DNA of 64,000 nucleotides from Ficedula albicollis (taxonomy: Eukaryota > Chordata > Aves > Passeriformes > Muscicapidae): the NCBI RefSeq assembly GCF_000247815.1, contig NC_021692.1, positions 4,091,961 through 4,155,960 on the forward strand. The letters are read 5' to 3'. Under the pieces are notes generated by a model that ran no database searches, was not told the origin of the DNA, and saw only the letters and a list, made by a program, of their open reading frames with translations. This document shows positions 26,236-41,071 of the stretch, piece by piece. Position numbers and translations under genes: made by a program. Within the stretch, counting starts at the first letter, position 1; each line of letters begins with the position of its first letter.

Positions 26236-28298
26236 ACCGCTCTATCGCTGTTCTATCCCAGCCTGCACAGCGCCCAGAGCAGCTGTGACACCTTCTGGGA
26301 CAGCACATCTCTGTCGGGTGGCATGGCAATGCCTCTGGCTGATTCTGGCCAGAAAGATGATGACATCAGTCAGGGTGCCTGTGGGGGAATCAGCCCCACA
26401 GCCCCCAAAAAACGCTTTGCTTCTGGAGAAGGTTTTGGCAGACCGTGCATCAATATTGGCACGGGAGAAGGCGCCTGGAGGTGAGGAAGAGCAGCCGCCT
26501 TGCCTTGCCAAAGGGCTCCCTGTGAGGGCAGGCAGGACATGCTCAGCTGGGGACAGCCCTGCCTGGCCCCCAGGAGGGGCTGAGCCCCCAGCGCAGCCCC
26601 GTGGACTCCCCGTAATTGCTTTGTGCAGCTGCCGAGTGCTTTATCAGCACCGTGAGATTTCCCCGGCGCCTCGCTGCCGCGCGTAACGAGATTAGCCACG
26701 GCCCCCCGACAAGGCAGGAATAATAATTGCCTTTGTTTTGTTTTCTGTAAGCCACAATGACTCTGCTGATCCGAGCGATTAATCCTGCTCTGCTGTGATA
26801 AACGGGTCGATGGCCATGGCACCACGGCCGCCCACCCTGTCCTTCCCCTCCTGCCCAGGTGTGGATGCCGTGTGCTGGTGGGAGCGCTTCCCAGCGCCCG
26901 TCCTGGGCTGCTCCGGCAGTGAGGGAGTAATCCAGCCTTGGGTACAATAGTGTTCTGGGGAGCTGGCACAGTGTGCACATCGCCTGTCTAGTGCCTGGTC
27001 CAGCCTCCCACGGGGGCTGGGAAACTTCAAGGCTGAGGATGCTCAGAAGGTTCCACTCCTGGCCCAGGAGGAGAGGGAACAGAGTCCATGCATTTGTTCT
27101 GGAGAAAGGCACCGTGTCTTCTATGGCAACACTGCCCAAAGAGCTCAGCACCTCCTCCACTGGAATGGTCCCAGCTTTAAGGTCCCAATCCTATGAGTCT
27201 ATGAAGAGCTGCCCAGCTCTGCTCTGTTCCTCTTGGCTCAGCCTCAGGACTGCAAATCTACAAAAAAAAAAAAAAAAGCAGGGCCTTGTTCCCCTGTGAT
27301 GCCTGCCAGGGTCTGGGTGTCACCCACTGAACTGTAGCCCCCAGCCCTGTCTGAGGAGCCCAGGGGCTGCTCCCCAGGACACAGGCAGGGAGGGTGAGCT
27401 CTGCCTCCAGCCGCTCTGAAACAGGAGCGCTGGCATGAGTCAGTAATTGCAGAGCTCATTTCTAGATAGCGCTGCAAATGTGCCTATTAACACCCGCTCC
27501 CATCCCCTCTGAGTGATTTACCTGGTTCATTTTATTCAGTGAATTAAACACAAAAATAACGGTGGTCTGCAGCGATCCCGCTATCGACCCGCTGGAGATG
27601 GGCAGCATCCATCACTCCCCCGCACAGCAGAGGTGTCTGCCCCCGGAGGAAGGCGGGCAGGGCAGCGGCTGCAGAGGGGCTGCTGGGCTCCACGGGCGCC
27701 CATCTGCCTCCCCAGCAGCCAGGCATCAGCCCCGAGTGGTTGTTTGAAGGATGAGATGTTTTATTGCCCAATTCTTGACATCTCTCGCAGCATGCCTGAG
27801 ACATTAATGTTCGTCTAAATCATTGCTGAGTATAATATTTTGCCACTGATACCACACATAATCTTCACGTTTGATATTCCCCTGTTATCTAATGGCACTT
27901 TGCAGAATTACAGTGATGCTAATGCTCACCACCCTTACTGAAGGGAAAAATCAAATTAAAGATGAAGTATCATTGACTTTGGTGGGGGCTCCAAGGGAGT
28001 CAATTGAGCTTTCCCAAAAAAACCCCAGAAGGTAGAGATGTTTTTGTTAGGCTTTTTTTATCCCCTTCCTCACACATACTGTAGTTTGTTTCTGTGGGTT
28101 TTTTTATCCCTTGCTGGCTTTCCTGTGGTTGATTTGCTTCAGTAGAAATGCAACATGAGCAAAGCACCACAGCTTTTTACAGGCAAAATAGGGAAAATTT
28201 CCTGAACAGGTGAAGACAGACATGGCAAGGACAGTCCACCAGCACTATCCATGCAATTTAGGATGGAAAATTCCCAGCAGACACCATGGGTCCTGTTC
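26236..28298. other. Unique sequence with one A16 run
   Basis: GC-rich to mixed noncoding DNA. A run of 16 A lies at 27262-27277. I see no retroposed gene upstream of it and no target duplication, so it is probably a plain homopolymer. The segments 26700-26810 and 27770-27960 are AT-richer and may include conserved elements. Confidence 0.5.
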
Positions 28299-28457
28299 CA
28301 GAGACCCCAATTTCTGCCCCACTGGGTTTGGCCTGCAGTACCAAGGGCACCTCTGCACTTTATCCCTTCAAATCAAGCAGAGACCCCAATTTCTGCCCCA
28401 CTGGGTTTGACCTGCAGTACCAAGGGCACCTGTGCACTTTATCCCTTCAAATCAAGC
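28299..28457. repeat. Two-copy tandem duplication, 79-bp unit
   Basis: Copies start at about 28299 and 28378 with CAGAGACCCCAATTTCTGCC. They differ at about two positions. Confidence 0.95.
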
Positions 28458-31400
28458 CCACCTAGGGCCTCCACCTTCCACAGGGGCAGGCTTTATGAAC
28501 GTGGAAACATGCTGGCATCCCTAAGCCCTGCAAGTGGAAGCTGCTGCCATCATTTATAGAGCCTGAAAGCCTCTCCTCCGTGCATCATTACTTTGTTGAG
28601 AGCATTCTCAAGAAACTCAAAATGCAACGAGAAAGAGTGACTTCATTATCTGTCTTCGCACCCCTTGACAGCCAAACCTTCCTCCTATTACAGACGGAAA
28701 ACACTTTTTCCCCATGAATGGCCTGAGGCTCTACAAATTTGATTAAACACGGAATGACTGCTGAAGGATTTGTGCTTATCCAGAGCTGTTGCATCTCCTT
28801 GTTCAGCGAAGATCCAGCCCCAAGCACGTTCTCTCCCAGCACTACCAGCAGGCATGGGGTGGGCAGAGCCTGCAGCTGAAGCCATGTGCAGTGCCCCAGC
28901 ACAGCTGGAGCTCCAGAGAGGAAAATCAGCTTCATCCTGAGCAACCAGAGCCCACACTCCCCACTGTAAGAGCTGAGCAACCTTGGAAAACCAGGCAGTC
29001 CACCTCCACCCTCCCACCTGTGTCCATCCTTCCTGGCCTCCTGATACTGCAGCGCATCTTGCTTCTCACTCGGAGCATCTGGAGAGGAGGTGGAACATTT
29101 GTTGGTGCCTCCCATTATTCCTGCAGCAGAAAGAGTCACCCTGAATCTGGTGGTGTCACTGATAGCATCTCAAATACCCAGCTTGTGGTTTCTTTCTTCC
29201 TGCTTCCCTCCCTTCCACGGCACCCACAACAAGGCTGATCCCTCATTACATGGAGAGCAGCTTTGTCACTGCTGCTGATTGCATTAACCTAATAACACCT
29301 GCACAAAGCAATCACAAAAGAGACTGGAAGGTTTTGTGTTTGTTTGGGTTTTTAAACAAAGACCTTGTCCATGAAGTATTGATTAAATTAGAGGGTTAGA
29401 TTAACCAGTGATTGAATCGAGTGCCAGGGCTTGCAAGAGAGTCTATATGCAGAACGTTGATGCTGAAGGCCTCGAGGGAGCAGGAAGGGTTTGGGAGCCC
29501 AGTGTGGATGAGAGAAGCACATTGTGCTCTTGAGAAGAGAGCAGGACAGGCAGGAGCAGCACAGCTGAGGCAGAGGACACATCCCTCACTCTGCTGCTGG
29601 TTTCCTCCTTATAGCTGAGTCCATACAGTTCAGTCACCCCACCCCTGCATTTGCTTCATCCCCCTTGGCAAAAGGAACCCTGTAGGCTTTCCTTGATTTC
29701 AGCAGCTGGTGGGGATTAGGGATTAGGGTTCTGCAGGGGATGCTCAGCAGCTCTCCATGGCACCTGGCTTCCAGCTGGGCACAACTGAGACGTGTGGCAC
29801 CTGCAGCTCACGAACCCTGTAATTGCCACAGTGCAGGAGCTCCTGTGCACTTTCCACAAGTGCCATTAGAAGCTATTAAAGTGCTTTGTCAGCCACGGCC
29901 CTGAGAAATTGCTGCTTCTGTTTTTATCCGTCCTTGAGAAAATTCTGATCCCCCATCAGAGATGGAAGTTGCATCATCTGGGCGTGCAGCGAAATGTTTG
30001 TTGGGGTTATCAGCATCTCCTTTTCTCAGGCAGAGCCAGCCCTACTTTGATAAGATTGTCACCAGAAGAACAAAAAAAGGAGCATCTTTTCAGCTGATAC
30101 AAGTTGGCAGATCCCAATTGAAGTCAATGGATTGATTTTACCTTCCATTATCCAAGCACCTCACTGGAAACTGTAACATCCAGACTGAGAAATTCTCTAA
30201 GAATTTTTATCATTTCTGATAAAGCGAAAAATCAAGGGAGGTTTTGAGCTTTATGATGAAACTGATATTGACACCTCTGTGCTTTACAGAAGGCTGCAAA
30301 GGGAGCAGCACAGGCTTTCCTGCACTTCCCACCCTGCCCAAGGCTCACACAGAGCTCTCCTATGATAGTGCTCCTGGAAGGGGAGGATTTAGAAAATCCC
30401 TTGGGCTAACCAGCAGCTTTGCTATTAATCCCAAGAGACCCAGGAAAACATGTAATGTAACATTAGCACTTGTAATTCTGCGAAAACAAGCGCTGACCCG
30501 ACCTTGGCTGGAAGGACAGGGTGGCTCCTGCCCACAGCACTGCCTGGAAAGGTGCAGCTCCAGCCCTGGCTGCCTTCTCCTCCTCCAAAGATCCTGGTGC
30601 TCCTGCCATCCCTGACACCCAGCCAGGCCAGGCACAACAGGGAGGCAGAGCCCCCAGCTGCCCAGGGAGCTGCTCCACACCTGGGATTACATCCCTGCAG
30701 ATCTCACCACCCATCCCAGGAAATCCTGGCTGACAGATCCGCTGGGCTCCCACAGCCCAAGCAGGGCAGGGAGCTGGGTACACACCCACACCTGCCCAGG
30801 TAAATCAGGGCAGCCTGGCAAAGGGAAAGAACTGCTTCCTAGAGGAGAGGAGCAACGAGTCAGTTCAGGGCTGGTCAAGTCTGGATGCTGCTGTTGGAGT
30901 GTAAATGTATCTGACAGGCAGCAGGCGCTGCCAGCCAAGGCTGGAGCGCCCGGGATTCCCCATCTGACAAATTAAATCCAGCAATGGGCCAGAGGCTGAC
31001 ATGGCACAGCCTGGGGCCAGTGCTGCCCTGCAGGGCATGGGGGTGGGTGAATCCTCTCTGAGCCGTGCTCCTGGTGCAGAGCTGCCCAGGGCAGCCCCTG
31101 CCCACCCTTCACCCTGCCAGGGCACAAAGGCGCAGCAATCCAACCCAGAGGTGATCTGTGCCTTGTTCCCGCCCCGCGCGCACAACTGGATTTCTTCCAG
31201 AAAGACACAAGAAGGGACAGACAGGAGCTCTCCAAACCCAGATCTTCCTCCCAGCCCTTCTCCCTGGTGCTGAGGTCCAGGAGCAACTTCCAAGTGCTGG
31301 TGGCAGCGTTTCTGCAGCACCACTGAGTGAAGATCTGGGGAACACACAGAGCTCCAGAGCCACCTCCAGCCATCCAGGCCCACACCTGTCATTAGGAAGC

Positions 31401-34197
31401 TGCTTTCCTTGCCAGTGCAGTAACTGATAAGTTGCCTGGAGCAAAGAATCTGCTCTCTGTGTTGGTGAGGATGGCAGGTGAAATAATCAGAGACAAGGAG
31501 CCAAGAGCTTTCTTCAGAAATGGTCCTCTTGGGCCAGGCTGGAGACAGCTGGTGACATGGAAAAACCTGTGTTACATCCCTCTTTCTGTGGCTCATTAAA
31601 GGGCCTCTTCCAGCCTGGCACTGACACCAGCACTGCATTCCCATTTTAACACAGATGCCAGTTTGTAATCTTGCTGCCTGGCCTGCAACCACGCTCCTCT
31701 TCTCTGTGATTTGAAAGGAGAATAATGTTTTATACCAACTTCCCATTTTTGTTTCAAGGGTATTAAGAAATGAAACATTAATGGAATGTAGAAAATGAGC
31801 TGAGTGCTCAGCTACTATTCACCAAATTGTTCCTGTTCATCCCTGGGAAAGGAGGGAAAAATAGGAGCAGGAATAAAACTGTGCCTAGAAACATCCCATT
31901 TCTCCAATGCATGCATGGCTGACAGCCACTAAGCACAAATGAATAAATATTTTATGTGCTTTAATTTCCTCATCTACGAGCTGATGTTCTGAGCCTTTCT
32001 TTGCTTTATTTTGCTACTTCATAAATGTTAAAAACGTTTATCCTCTTATTCTTTCCAACAAAAGTAAGACTTTCTCCAGTCTCTGCTCCAGTTCCAGTTG
32101 CTTTCATCTCTTTATTAGCATAGCAAAATAGCACATCACCTGCAGGTTTCTCCCTCCAGTAATTTCTCCTTTCTATTTTTTCCCACCTTCCTTCCTTCCT
32201 TCGGTCTCCTTATCATCACCTGCTCTCCCATCTCTATTATTCAGGAAACCATGATGTTTGCAGGTTTTTTTTGTCCCAGCTGCTCATTGAACCCTGCAGT
32301 CTATTGAGATGCAGCTTGGATTTCTCTTGTGTTTATTTCATTTCCCTTTTTATTATTATTTTCTCCTCTTCCTTACTCTGCCATCCCACAGTGCCCTCCT
32401 CCCTGTTCCCCAGTTCCCTGCATGCCATAGTCAGGGATGCTGGGATGTCTCAGGGCTGCCATCCTTCTTCCCTTGGTATTTTCCATCTTGCATTTATCCT
32501 CCTCTCAAAAAACCCTCAGTTTCTGGAAAATTCCCACTTCCATATTCCTTAGGAGGCCAAAGCTGCCACCCTCAGCAGTGTCTGATTGGGGTCTGGACCA
32601 AATCCTGCTCTCCTGGAAGGGAGCTGCCATCCACAGCATCCCACCCTTCCTTCTGGGAAGACTTTGAGTTGCCCCAAAAGCCTCAAAGAGCTGGCAGGCA
32701 GCTCTGTGATGATGCAGTGATGAAGCAAAAAAACTCCCTGCAATTAAAAGCTTAATCCCTCTGAAACGGAGCAGCCACAGGAAAAAGGGGCAGGCAGGTG
32801 AGGATGGATGTCACTGCACAGGAAAGCGATAATGGAGAACAGAGAAAGGTGAGCAAGAACAAAGATTAATCACAGGCAGAGTTCAATAGGAAGGTTTTAA
32901 GGTGAGGTTAGATAAGTGGAAGTGTCTCCTGAAATGGATAATTGTCAGGAATTTGGAGAATTACCAGTGCTGGCTGTGTGCTGAAGCGCCAGGGCTGCAT
33001 TAGCCTTTCCTGGTGATTTGCTAAATTTATTCTTCTGTGATTCCTAACAAAATTCAAAGCTCATCAGCACCTGGTGGGTTATTTCCATTTATCTGCTTTA
33101 GAAGTGGTTTTAAAAAACCTCAGATACTTTTAATTAGCTTTAAATTCCTCTGTTCTTTCCCTCAACCTGTGATTACTGTTTAAGCCAACTCTATCTATTG
33201 TCTTCCCTCCCTCCTTGGGGCAAAGAAATTCCAGTTTCCTTCAAGCCAGCCACTGCTGCTGAAAGCCCTGCGGTTGGGAATTGGGCTCTGGAAGAGCCTT
33301 TGCTTTGTCTGTCACGACCGAAGCGGAGCTCACGATGTGAGATATCCTCGGCTCCTCCCCGGAGCGGAGCCTCTTCCCACGGCAGCAGAGCAGGATATTT
33401 CGGGAGACCCTTCCCCGCTTTCCGGGTGGCTGGAGCTCCCATCAGGATGAGCAGCAGCACTTTGGCAGCGCTCGGAGCTGCCTGCTGCCAGTTAACCCCA
33501 TGCACTGCAATCTGCGGAGGTGTCACCGGGGGCAGGGCTGCTCCTGCAGCCCCAGCAGTGCCCCGTGTCTCCAGTGCTGCTCCTGCCCACCGCGACCCCT
33601 CCCCACCACCCCAGGCTCTGCCTGCTGCTTCGCATGGATGACTCACTGGAAGCGAACCCACTCATTTTGACAGGATCTGGAGTTTCAGGTCCCTCTGAGA
33701 CCTCAGCCTCGATCCCCAGCCCTAAAATGGATCGTTCCTGGCACGCTGCAGAGGCACAGAACTCACAGCACGTCCCTCGGGATGCTCAGCAGCCCACCTG
33801 CCTCCCTGCACAGACACTGCTATCCGTGCCTGGCCGGTGTGCCTGAGCTGGAAAACCATCACAGTCCGCATGGGATTGAGATCAAAGCTGCCCGGCGGTG
33901 CCGATTACTGACTATTTTTAATTCCAGGAGTGGTGTGTGCCTGTGTGCCAACCTGTGAGCACTGTCAGTTTGCAGGGAAGTCAAATCCGATTAGCACAGA
34001 AAATATGCAGGGAGGGTAACATGGTGCGAACTGACATAACACGTGTTGGTTAAGGTGCTATCCTGGGCTTGTCTGTTTTCTGCATGTTATAAATCCCACA
34101 GCAGCAGAGACACACACACCCAATAGCAATTATTTGCCACAAGACCTTCAGTTTGAAACACATTTTCCAGGAGAGTCCTGGATAGGAAATTTCCTTA
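28458..34197. other. Unique noncoding sequence
   Basis: 5.7 kb without a recognised gene or repeat family. It includes an 882-bp minus-strand open frame (30865-31746) with no recognisable domain and competing frames on both strands. A telomere-like pair of repeats lies at 29715-29730, and a short TTCC run lies near 32188. The segments 31890-32050 and 32820-33180 are AT-rich and might be regulatory. Confidence 0.5.
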
Positions 34198-35411
<1,214 letters not shown>

Positions 35412-35602
35412 CCTTACAAACAAATGTGCCTTTCCAGGGGTTTGCACCCTTCTCTCTGCTGTGGGAGCAGTTAAAACTGTGCCAGCTCCACTGAGGACTG
35501 CACAGGGAAAGCTCACACCGGGATCAATTCCCTCTCCATCCCCAGGGAGCTGTGGTGGCGCTGGGTGCTGACACCTGCAGTGCCAGCCCAGGAGGAGGGC
35601 AT
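35412..35602. other. Short unique spacer between two solo LTRs
   Basis: About 190 bp of unique DNA. It begins with the target duplication of the ERVL-type LTR and ends with GGGCAT, the target duplication of the next LTR. Confidence 0.6.
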
Positions 35603-36231
35603 TGTTGCTGTAAGGCTAGGAAGGGGCAGAAGAATGCAACACAACTCCTTCCAGGCAGCAAGAAGAAGCGATTTATTGAAAAGCCGCAGCATTTATATAA
35701 GGGAGATAAAAAAACCCCACAAAGTAGAAAACACTCATTGGTCCAAGAAAGCAACACCTCTTTGAAAACATGCTTTCTGCAAAATATCACGAGACACTCA
35801 CACGACTCGGTGGTCAACACCAGGTGTTTCTCTTTGTTGTTCTTTCTTCCTTCCTTCCCTTGTTTTGTCTCTGAGAAAGATTCCCAGACTGGGCAAGGTC
35901 TGAGAGGCAGCAAGAAGAAGCGATTTATTGAAAAGCCGCAGCATTTATATAAGGGAGATAAAAAAACCCCACAAAGTAGAAAACACTCATTGGTCCAAGA
36001 AAGCAACACCTCTTTGAAAACATGCTTTCTGCAAAATATCACGAGACACTCACACGACTCGGTGGTCAACACCAGGTGTTTCTCTTTGTTGTTCTTTCTT
36101 CCTTCCTTCCCTTGTTTTGTCTCTGAGAAAGATTCCCAGACTGGGCAAGGTCTGAGATGGAGCTGAGGAAAGCCAACAGCCTGGGAAAAATCCAGATTGG
36201 ATTTTTCCACGAGCCTTCAGCAGCGTCCACA
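35603..36231 (-). mobile_element. Solo LTR, ERVK-type, with internal 252-bp duplication
   Basis: On the + strand the element runs from TGTTGCTG to GTCCACA. It is flanked by a perfect 6-bp target duplication GGGCAT at 35597-35602 and 36232-36237. A 6-bp duplication fits ERVK (class II). Orientation is minus: the complement carries TATATAA-type TATA boxes (+ strand 35694-35700 and 35946-35952), each followed by an AATAAA poly(A) signal (TTTATT at 35672-35677 and 35924-35929). Its start matches that of the LTR at 53537-53882, and part of its U3 matches the LTR at 43435-43755. It has no internal region. The duplication gives it two complete promoter/poly(A) blocks. Confidence 0.9.
35653..36157. 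repeat. Exact two-copy tandem duplication, 252-bp unit, inside LTR
   Basis: Copies start at 35653 and 35905 and appear identical over the full 252 bp. Each includes the LTR's TATA box, poly(A) signal and much of U3. Identity implies a very recent event or an assembly duplication. Confidence 0.95.
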
Positions 36232-38194
36232 GGGCATGGCCACACACAGGGGTGGGACAGGCAGAGGTGAGGGCAGAGGGGTTCCCCTGGTGTTTAAAGC
36301 CACGGGAGAGGGACAGGGGAAAGGCACAGAGCCAGGAGCAGCTGCCAGGACACCCAGCACGGAGCCTCCGCAGATCTGCCTACGGAGGCACCTCGGAGCC
36401 CCGCGGCCCCTCCGCTCACGCAGCCAGGCCAATTAATGATCCAAATCAATAATCCTGACCCAGAAATTTCAGACAGGAGCTACAATCAGAGAGAGGTTTC
36501 CCCAGGGGCAGCCTCGCAGGCAGGATCTCACAGCATGCGAGGGGCCAGACTGACTCTCAGCCAATTTTGCCGGGTCCTCCCCTGGACTGTGAGCTGCGGG
36601 ATCAGCAGTTTAAAGAGCTCTCCCAGCTCCTCTGGGGCAAGTCACGTCATTGGCACGTTTGATAATCACCGGTAATTGTCCCTGCATTGCACTGGAGGTG
36701 GCACATGCAAGCTGAGCCTCCCTGAACTAGAAAGCACACCCAGTTCTCCGGGATGCACTTTTAAATACTGATGGTAACTGGAGGAGACGAGCGATGCTGG
36801 GCTCAGCACAGCGGGGAGCAGCATCCTCCCCCTCCGAAGGGCCTCGGGTGCTGCTGTCAGAGCATTAGCAGCGACAACTGCGCAATTTGCGACCCCAGGA
36901 CAAATGATACCTGCTAACGCAGAGGCATCTCACTTCCCCTCGGAGTAATTACCTTCCTGATGCTTGGAAAAGCCTGCAGATGACATATTTATCCAGGAGG
37001 GCAAACAGCCTGGTTCCCAGCGTGCTGACAGGGAACAGGCACAGGCACAGGATAGGAGAGCTCCAGATCTTGCTAGAGAGAGAGTCTCACTCTCACCTGG
37101 GGGGATTCAAACCCTGAGGGGTGATCACCAAAGCGGGAAATCCTGTTGCCATCAGGTATTTTTCACTACACCCCCAGATGCTGATGTGGACTCCATTGGA
37201 GCTGCTGAACCTAGGATATGGAGAGAACAGAGGAGATGGGAAATGGAAGATGCACTTTGTGTTGGAGGGTTCAAGGGTGAATACAATAAAATCCATCTTT
37301 CAGTGTGGGAAAATAGTGGAAAAACGTAAGAAAAGAGAGGTCTGTAAAAAAAAAAAATAGCAGAAGAAGCTGCTGCAGGGAAAGGGAAGGGGGCAGATGG
37401 CCGAGGCCAGAAGATGAGCTGTGCTGTGGTTTTGAGAGACCTCCTCAGCAGCTGTGTGAGGGCATTTCTGTCCATCGAATCTGTGCTCTTCTTTGAAAAT
37501 TTAAAATCTTTTCAACATGAGAGGAGCACTCCCTCCTTAGAGAAGGCTGTTATTGACCCAGCAGATCCAAAGCAGAATGTGTTATAATGTCAGAAGTAGT
37601 TTCCTCCTCACGGTCAGTCCCTTGGCAGGGCTGTGGCTCTGTCCATGTCCCACACAGCCACTCTCACTCCTGGGAACTGCAGCATCCCTGGAGATGCTCC
37701 ACATCCCAGAGGTGTGGGGGACCAGGGCTGAGGGTGGGAAACCAGGAGAGAAGGGGTTAAGTGCCTCCCTCCCCATGACCACACCTAGGAGGAATTTGTT
37801 CCTTCTGAAAGGTTGAGGATTTTCGGGGGGGGGGATCTTCAAAGTTTCTCCCCAAGCCACTGAAGCTGAATTTTAATGGCGAAGAAAACAAAAAATATGA
37901 AAGCGAACAGAACAAACAAGAATAAATTATTTATGAGGATGAAAGTGAAGAAGGGGAAGTTAAGCGAAACAAAGGGGAACCACGCATTTCCCGCAGCTGA
38001 GGTAGCATGATCAAAGCTCTCAGGAAACCAAAGCCGATCGCTGGCGCCCGCCGTGGCGATAGCACCGAGGCTTTGATAGCGGCTGTGAGCAGCAGGCACG
38101 GCACAGCCAGGCACCCAGCCAGGCACTGCGTGCTCCCGTGCAGCTTGGGGGGGCTCCTCTGCCACCTGTGCCCACCCTGGGGATGCTGTCACCT
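36232..38194. other. Unique noncoding sequence
   Basis: Lies between the ERVK-type LTR and the second ERVL-type LTR. No gag, pol or env remnant is recognised, so the two ERVL-type LTRs are not the ends of one provirus. A 12-A run lies near 37347 and a 9-G run near 37826. Confidence 0.55.
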
Positions 38195-39098
<904 letters not shown>

Positions 39099-39120
39099 CA
39101 GCTCCAGACTGGAGCAGAGA

Positions 39121-39200
39121 CTTAAAGCTCATCTTGTCACAACCCCCTGCTATGGGCAGGGATGCCTTCCACAAGGCCAGGTTGCTCCAAGCCTGGGGCT
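39121..39200 (-). mobile_element. CR1 LINE fragment
   Basis: The + strand reads like the reverse complement of a bird CR1 3' region, with CAACCCCCTGCTATGGGCAG and GGTTGCTCCAAGCC as hallmark words. It is only about 80 bp and 5'-truncated. It lies 22 bp from the end of the ERVL-type LTR, which may have inserted at its edge. Confidence 0.65.
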
Positions 39201-40012
39201 GGAGGGAGTTGTGCCTCCCTATCACTTTGCTGCTTAAATAATCTCCTCTTTTGGGTAAATGGAAGACAAACTATGGTGCACCCAGGCAAACATCTTCTCC
39301 TTAAATATTTCAGAGCCGTTAACCTCTCTCCACACTCATCGTCATCTACCAGGTAATTGAAATGGCTTTGCCTAAGCAGAATTTTTCTGAGATCAATTAT
39401 TTACTTCCAGCAGAAGGGTCTGGATTCAGGCTTGTTTACGATGCAGCTGTTGCTACCGCTGGTTCCTCAGCCTTGTTTATCCCTAAGCAGATAAAAGCTG
39501 GCTGATTGGAGATAAAGTTCTTGATTTTCCCAAAGTGCCTGATGGATCTTGTTGGCCACACTTGGAAATTGGGATGCAATGCCTTCATTACACTGTTGTC
39601 TTCCCTCAATTGCTGTTCTGCAAATAAGCAACAGGATGGTGGAATGAGCAAAGAAGAGCTGGTGTGGAGACAGGAAAATCCACTTTGATGTCTCACCCTG
39701 AAGAGCAGCAGCCATGGATGCATGAGGACCTGCTTCTCTTCCCTGGAAAGCCCAAGGTCCCCAGCTGGGAATCTCCCTACCCTGGAGTTGCCTCCATTTT
39801 TGCTGCCCCAAAGTCAAATGGGGAATGTGGGAAGTTTGCCTGGGAGAGAGGGAGGGTGAAGTGTGAACAAATCTTTCACTCTTTCCATGAAAAATGTAAT
39901 GACCAAGCAAGGTCGGCGTGGGGAGGGTGAATGTGCATCGTGCATCCACACCAGGGACAGCACAGGGTTTGAGGAGGGGGCTGCAGGCACTGAGTGTCTG
40001 TGGCTGCTCTGC
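39201..40012. other. Unique noncoding sequence
   Basis: No exon or repeat family is recognised. Confidence 0.5.
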
Positions 40013-41071
40013 TCCTGGGCTTGCTGCGCTGCAAACAAGCCATATTTGACCATATAAATGGTCTTATTCAAAGAGGAGAATTAGGGTAATAACAGTTCTC
40101 CAGGAAGGAATAGGAATTCAATTTCAAAGCCAAATTAAACAAAGCTTCCAATTAGAGCAGATAATGTTTGCAGTGAGCTGAATGGCCTTTCTTCCAGCTC
40201 AGCCTCAGTTTAATTTTTCTAATCGGCTCTATTTTGCACCTCAGTTACTTCAAGGTGGCAAATTTCTTAGGAATTGGCAGATATTGACTGAGGATGCTGG
40301 GCTCAGAATTGGGTTTTTTTCCTCCAGCGCTGAAGTCTTTGATCATTTGCACATCACTGGCACCCAGCTGGGCTTCCAACACCAAACCCAGACTGGGATC
40401 CCAACACCAGACCCTGGATGAGATCCCAATGGTGGAACCTAGCTGGACTTCCAACACCAGACCCTGGCTGGGCTTCCAAAACCAGACCCAGACTGGGATC
40501 CCAATGCTGGCACCCAGCTGGGATCCCAATGCCAGCATGGTCCTGGGCTTGCTGCGCTGCAAAAAAGCCATATTTGACCATATAAATGGTCTTATTCAAA
40601 GAGGAGAATTAAGGTAATAACAGTTCTCCAGGAAGGAAAAGGAATTCAATTTCAAAGCCAAATTAAACAAAGCTTCCAATTAGAGCAGATAATGTTTGCA
40701 GTGAGCTGAATGGCCTTTCTTCCAGCTCAGCCTCAGTTTAATTTTTCTAATCGGCTCTATTTTGCACCTCAGTTACTTCAAGGTGGCAAATTTCTTAGGA
40801 ATTGGCAGATATTGACTGAGGATGCTGGGCTCAGAATTGGGTTTTTTTCCTCCAGCGCTGAAGTCTTTGATCATTTGCACATCACTGGCACCCAGCTGGG
40901 CTTCCAACACCAAACCCAGACTGGGATCCCAACACCAGACCCTGGATGAGATCCCAATGGTGGAACCTAGCTGGACTTCCAACACCAGACCCTGGCTGGG
41001 CTTCCAAAACCAGACCCAGACTGGGATCCCAATGCTGGCACCCAGCTGGGATCCCAATGCCAGCATGGTCC
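40013..41071. repeat. Two-copy tandem duplication, 528-bp unit
   Basis: Copies start at 40013 and 40541. By eye they differ at only a few sites, including AAACAAGCC versus AAAAAAGCC, TTAGGG versus TTAAGG and GGAATAGG versus GGAAAAGG. The last third of each copy contains a nested minisatellite of about 22-24 bp units (CTGGGATCCCAACACCAGACC-like). The two-copy structure gives matching frames of 79 and 107/90 codons, which are not genes. The rest of the unit is unrecognised unique sequence. Confidence 0.96.

Noticed and set aside
27262..27277. A16 run as the tail of a retroposed gene or SINE
   Set aside because: No recognisable retrogene or SINE body upstream and no target duplication.
29715..29730. 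Telomere-like ATTAGGGATTAGGG
   Set aside because: Only two imperfect units, within chance expectation, and not an interstitial telomere array.
30865..31746. 293-codon minus-strand frame, the longest outside simple repeats
   Set aside because: No recognisable domain. Overlapping frames of 137, 111 and 90 codons on both strands show that the region is simply poor in stops. A protein search against bird proteomes would settle it.
33290..33620. Possible CpG island or promoter
   Set aside because: GC-rich with some CpGs, but too short and CpG-poor by eye, and no first exon is recognised next to it.
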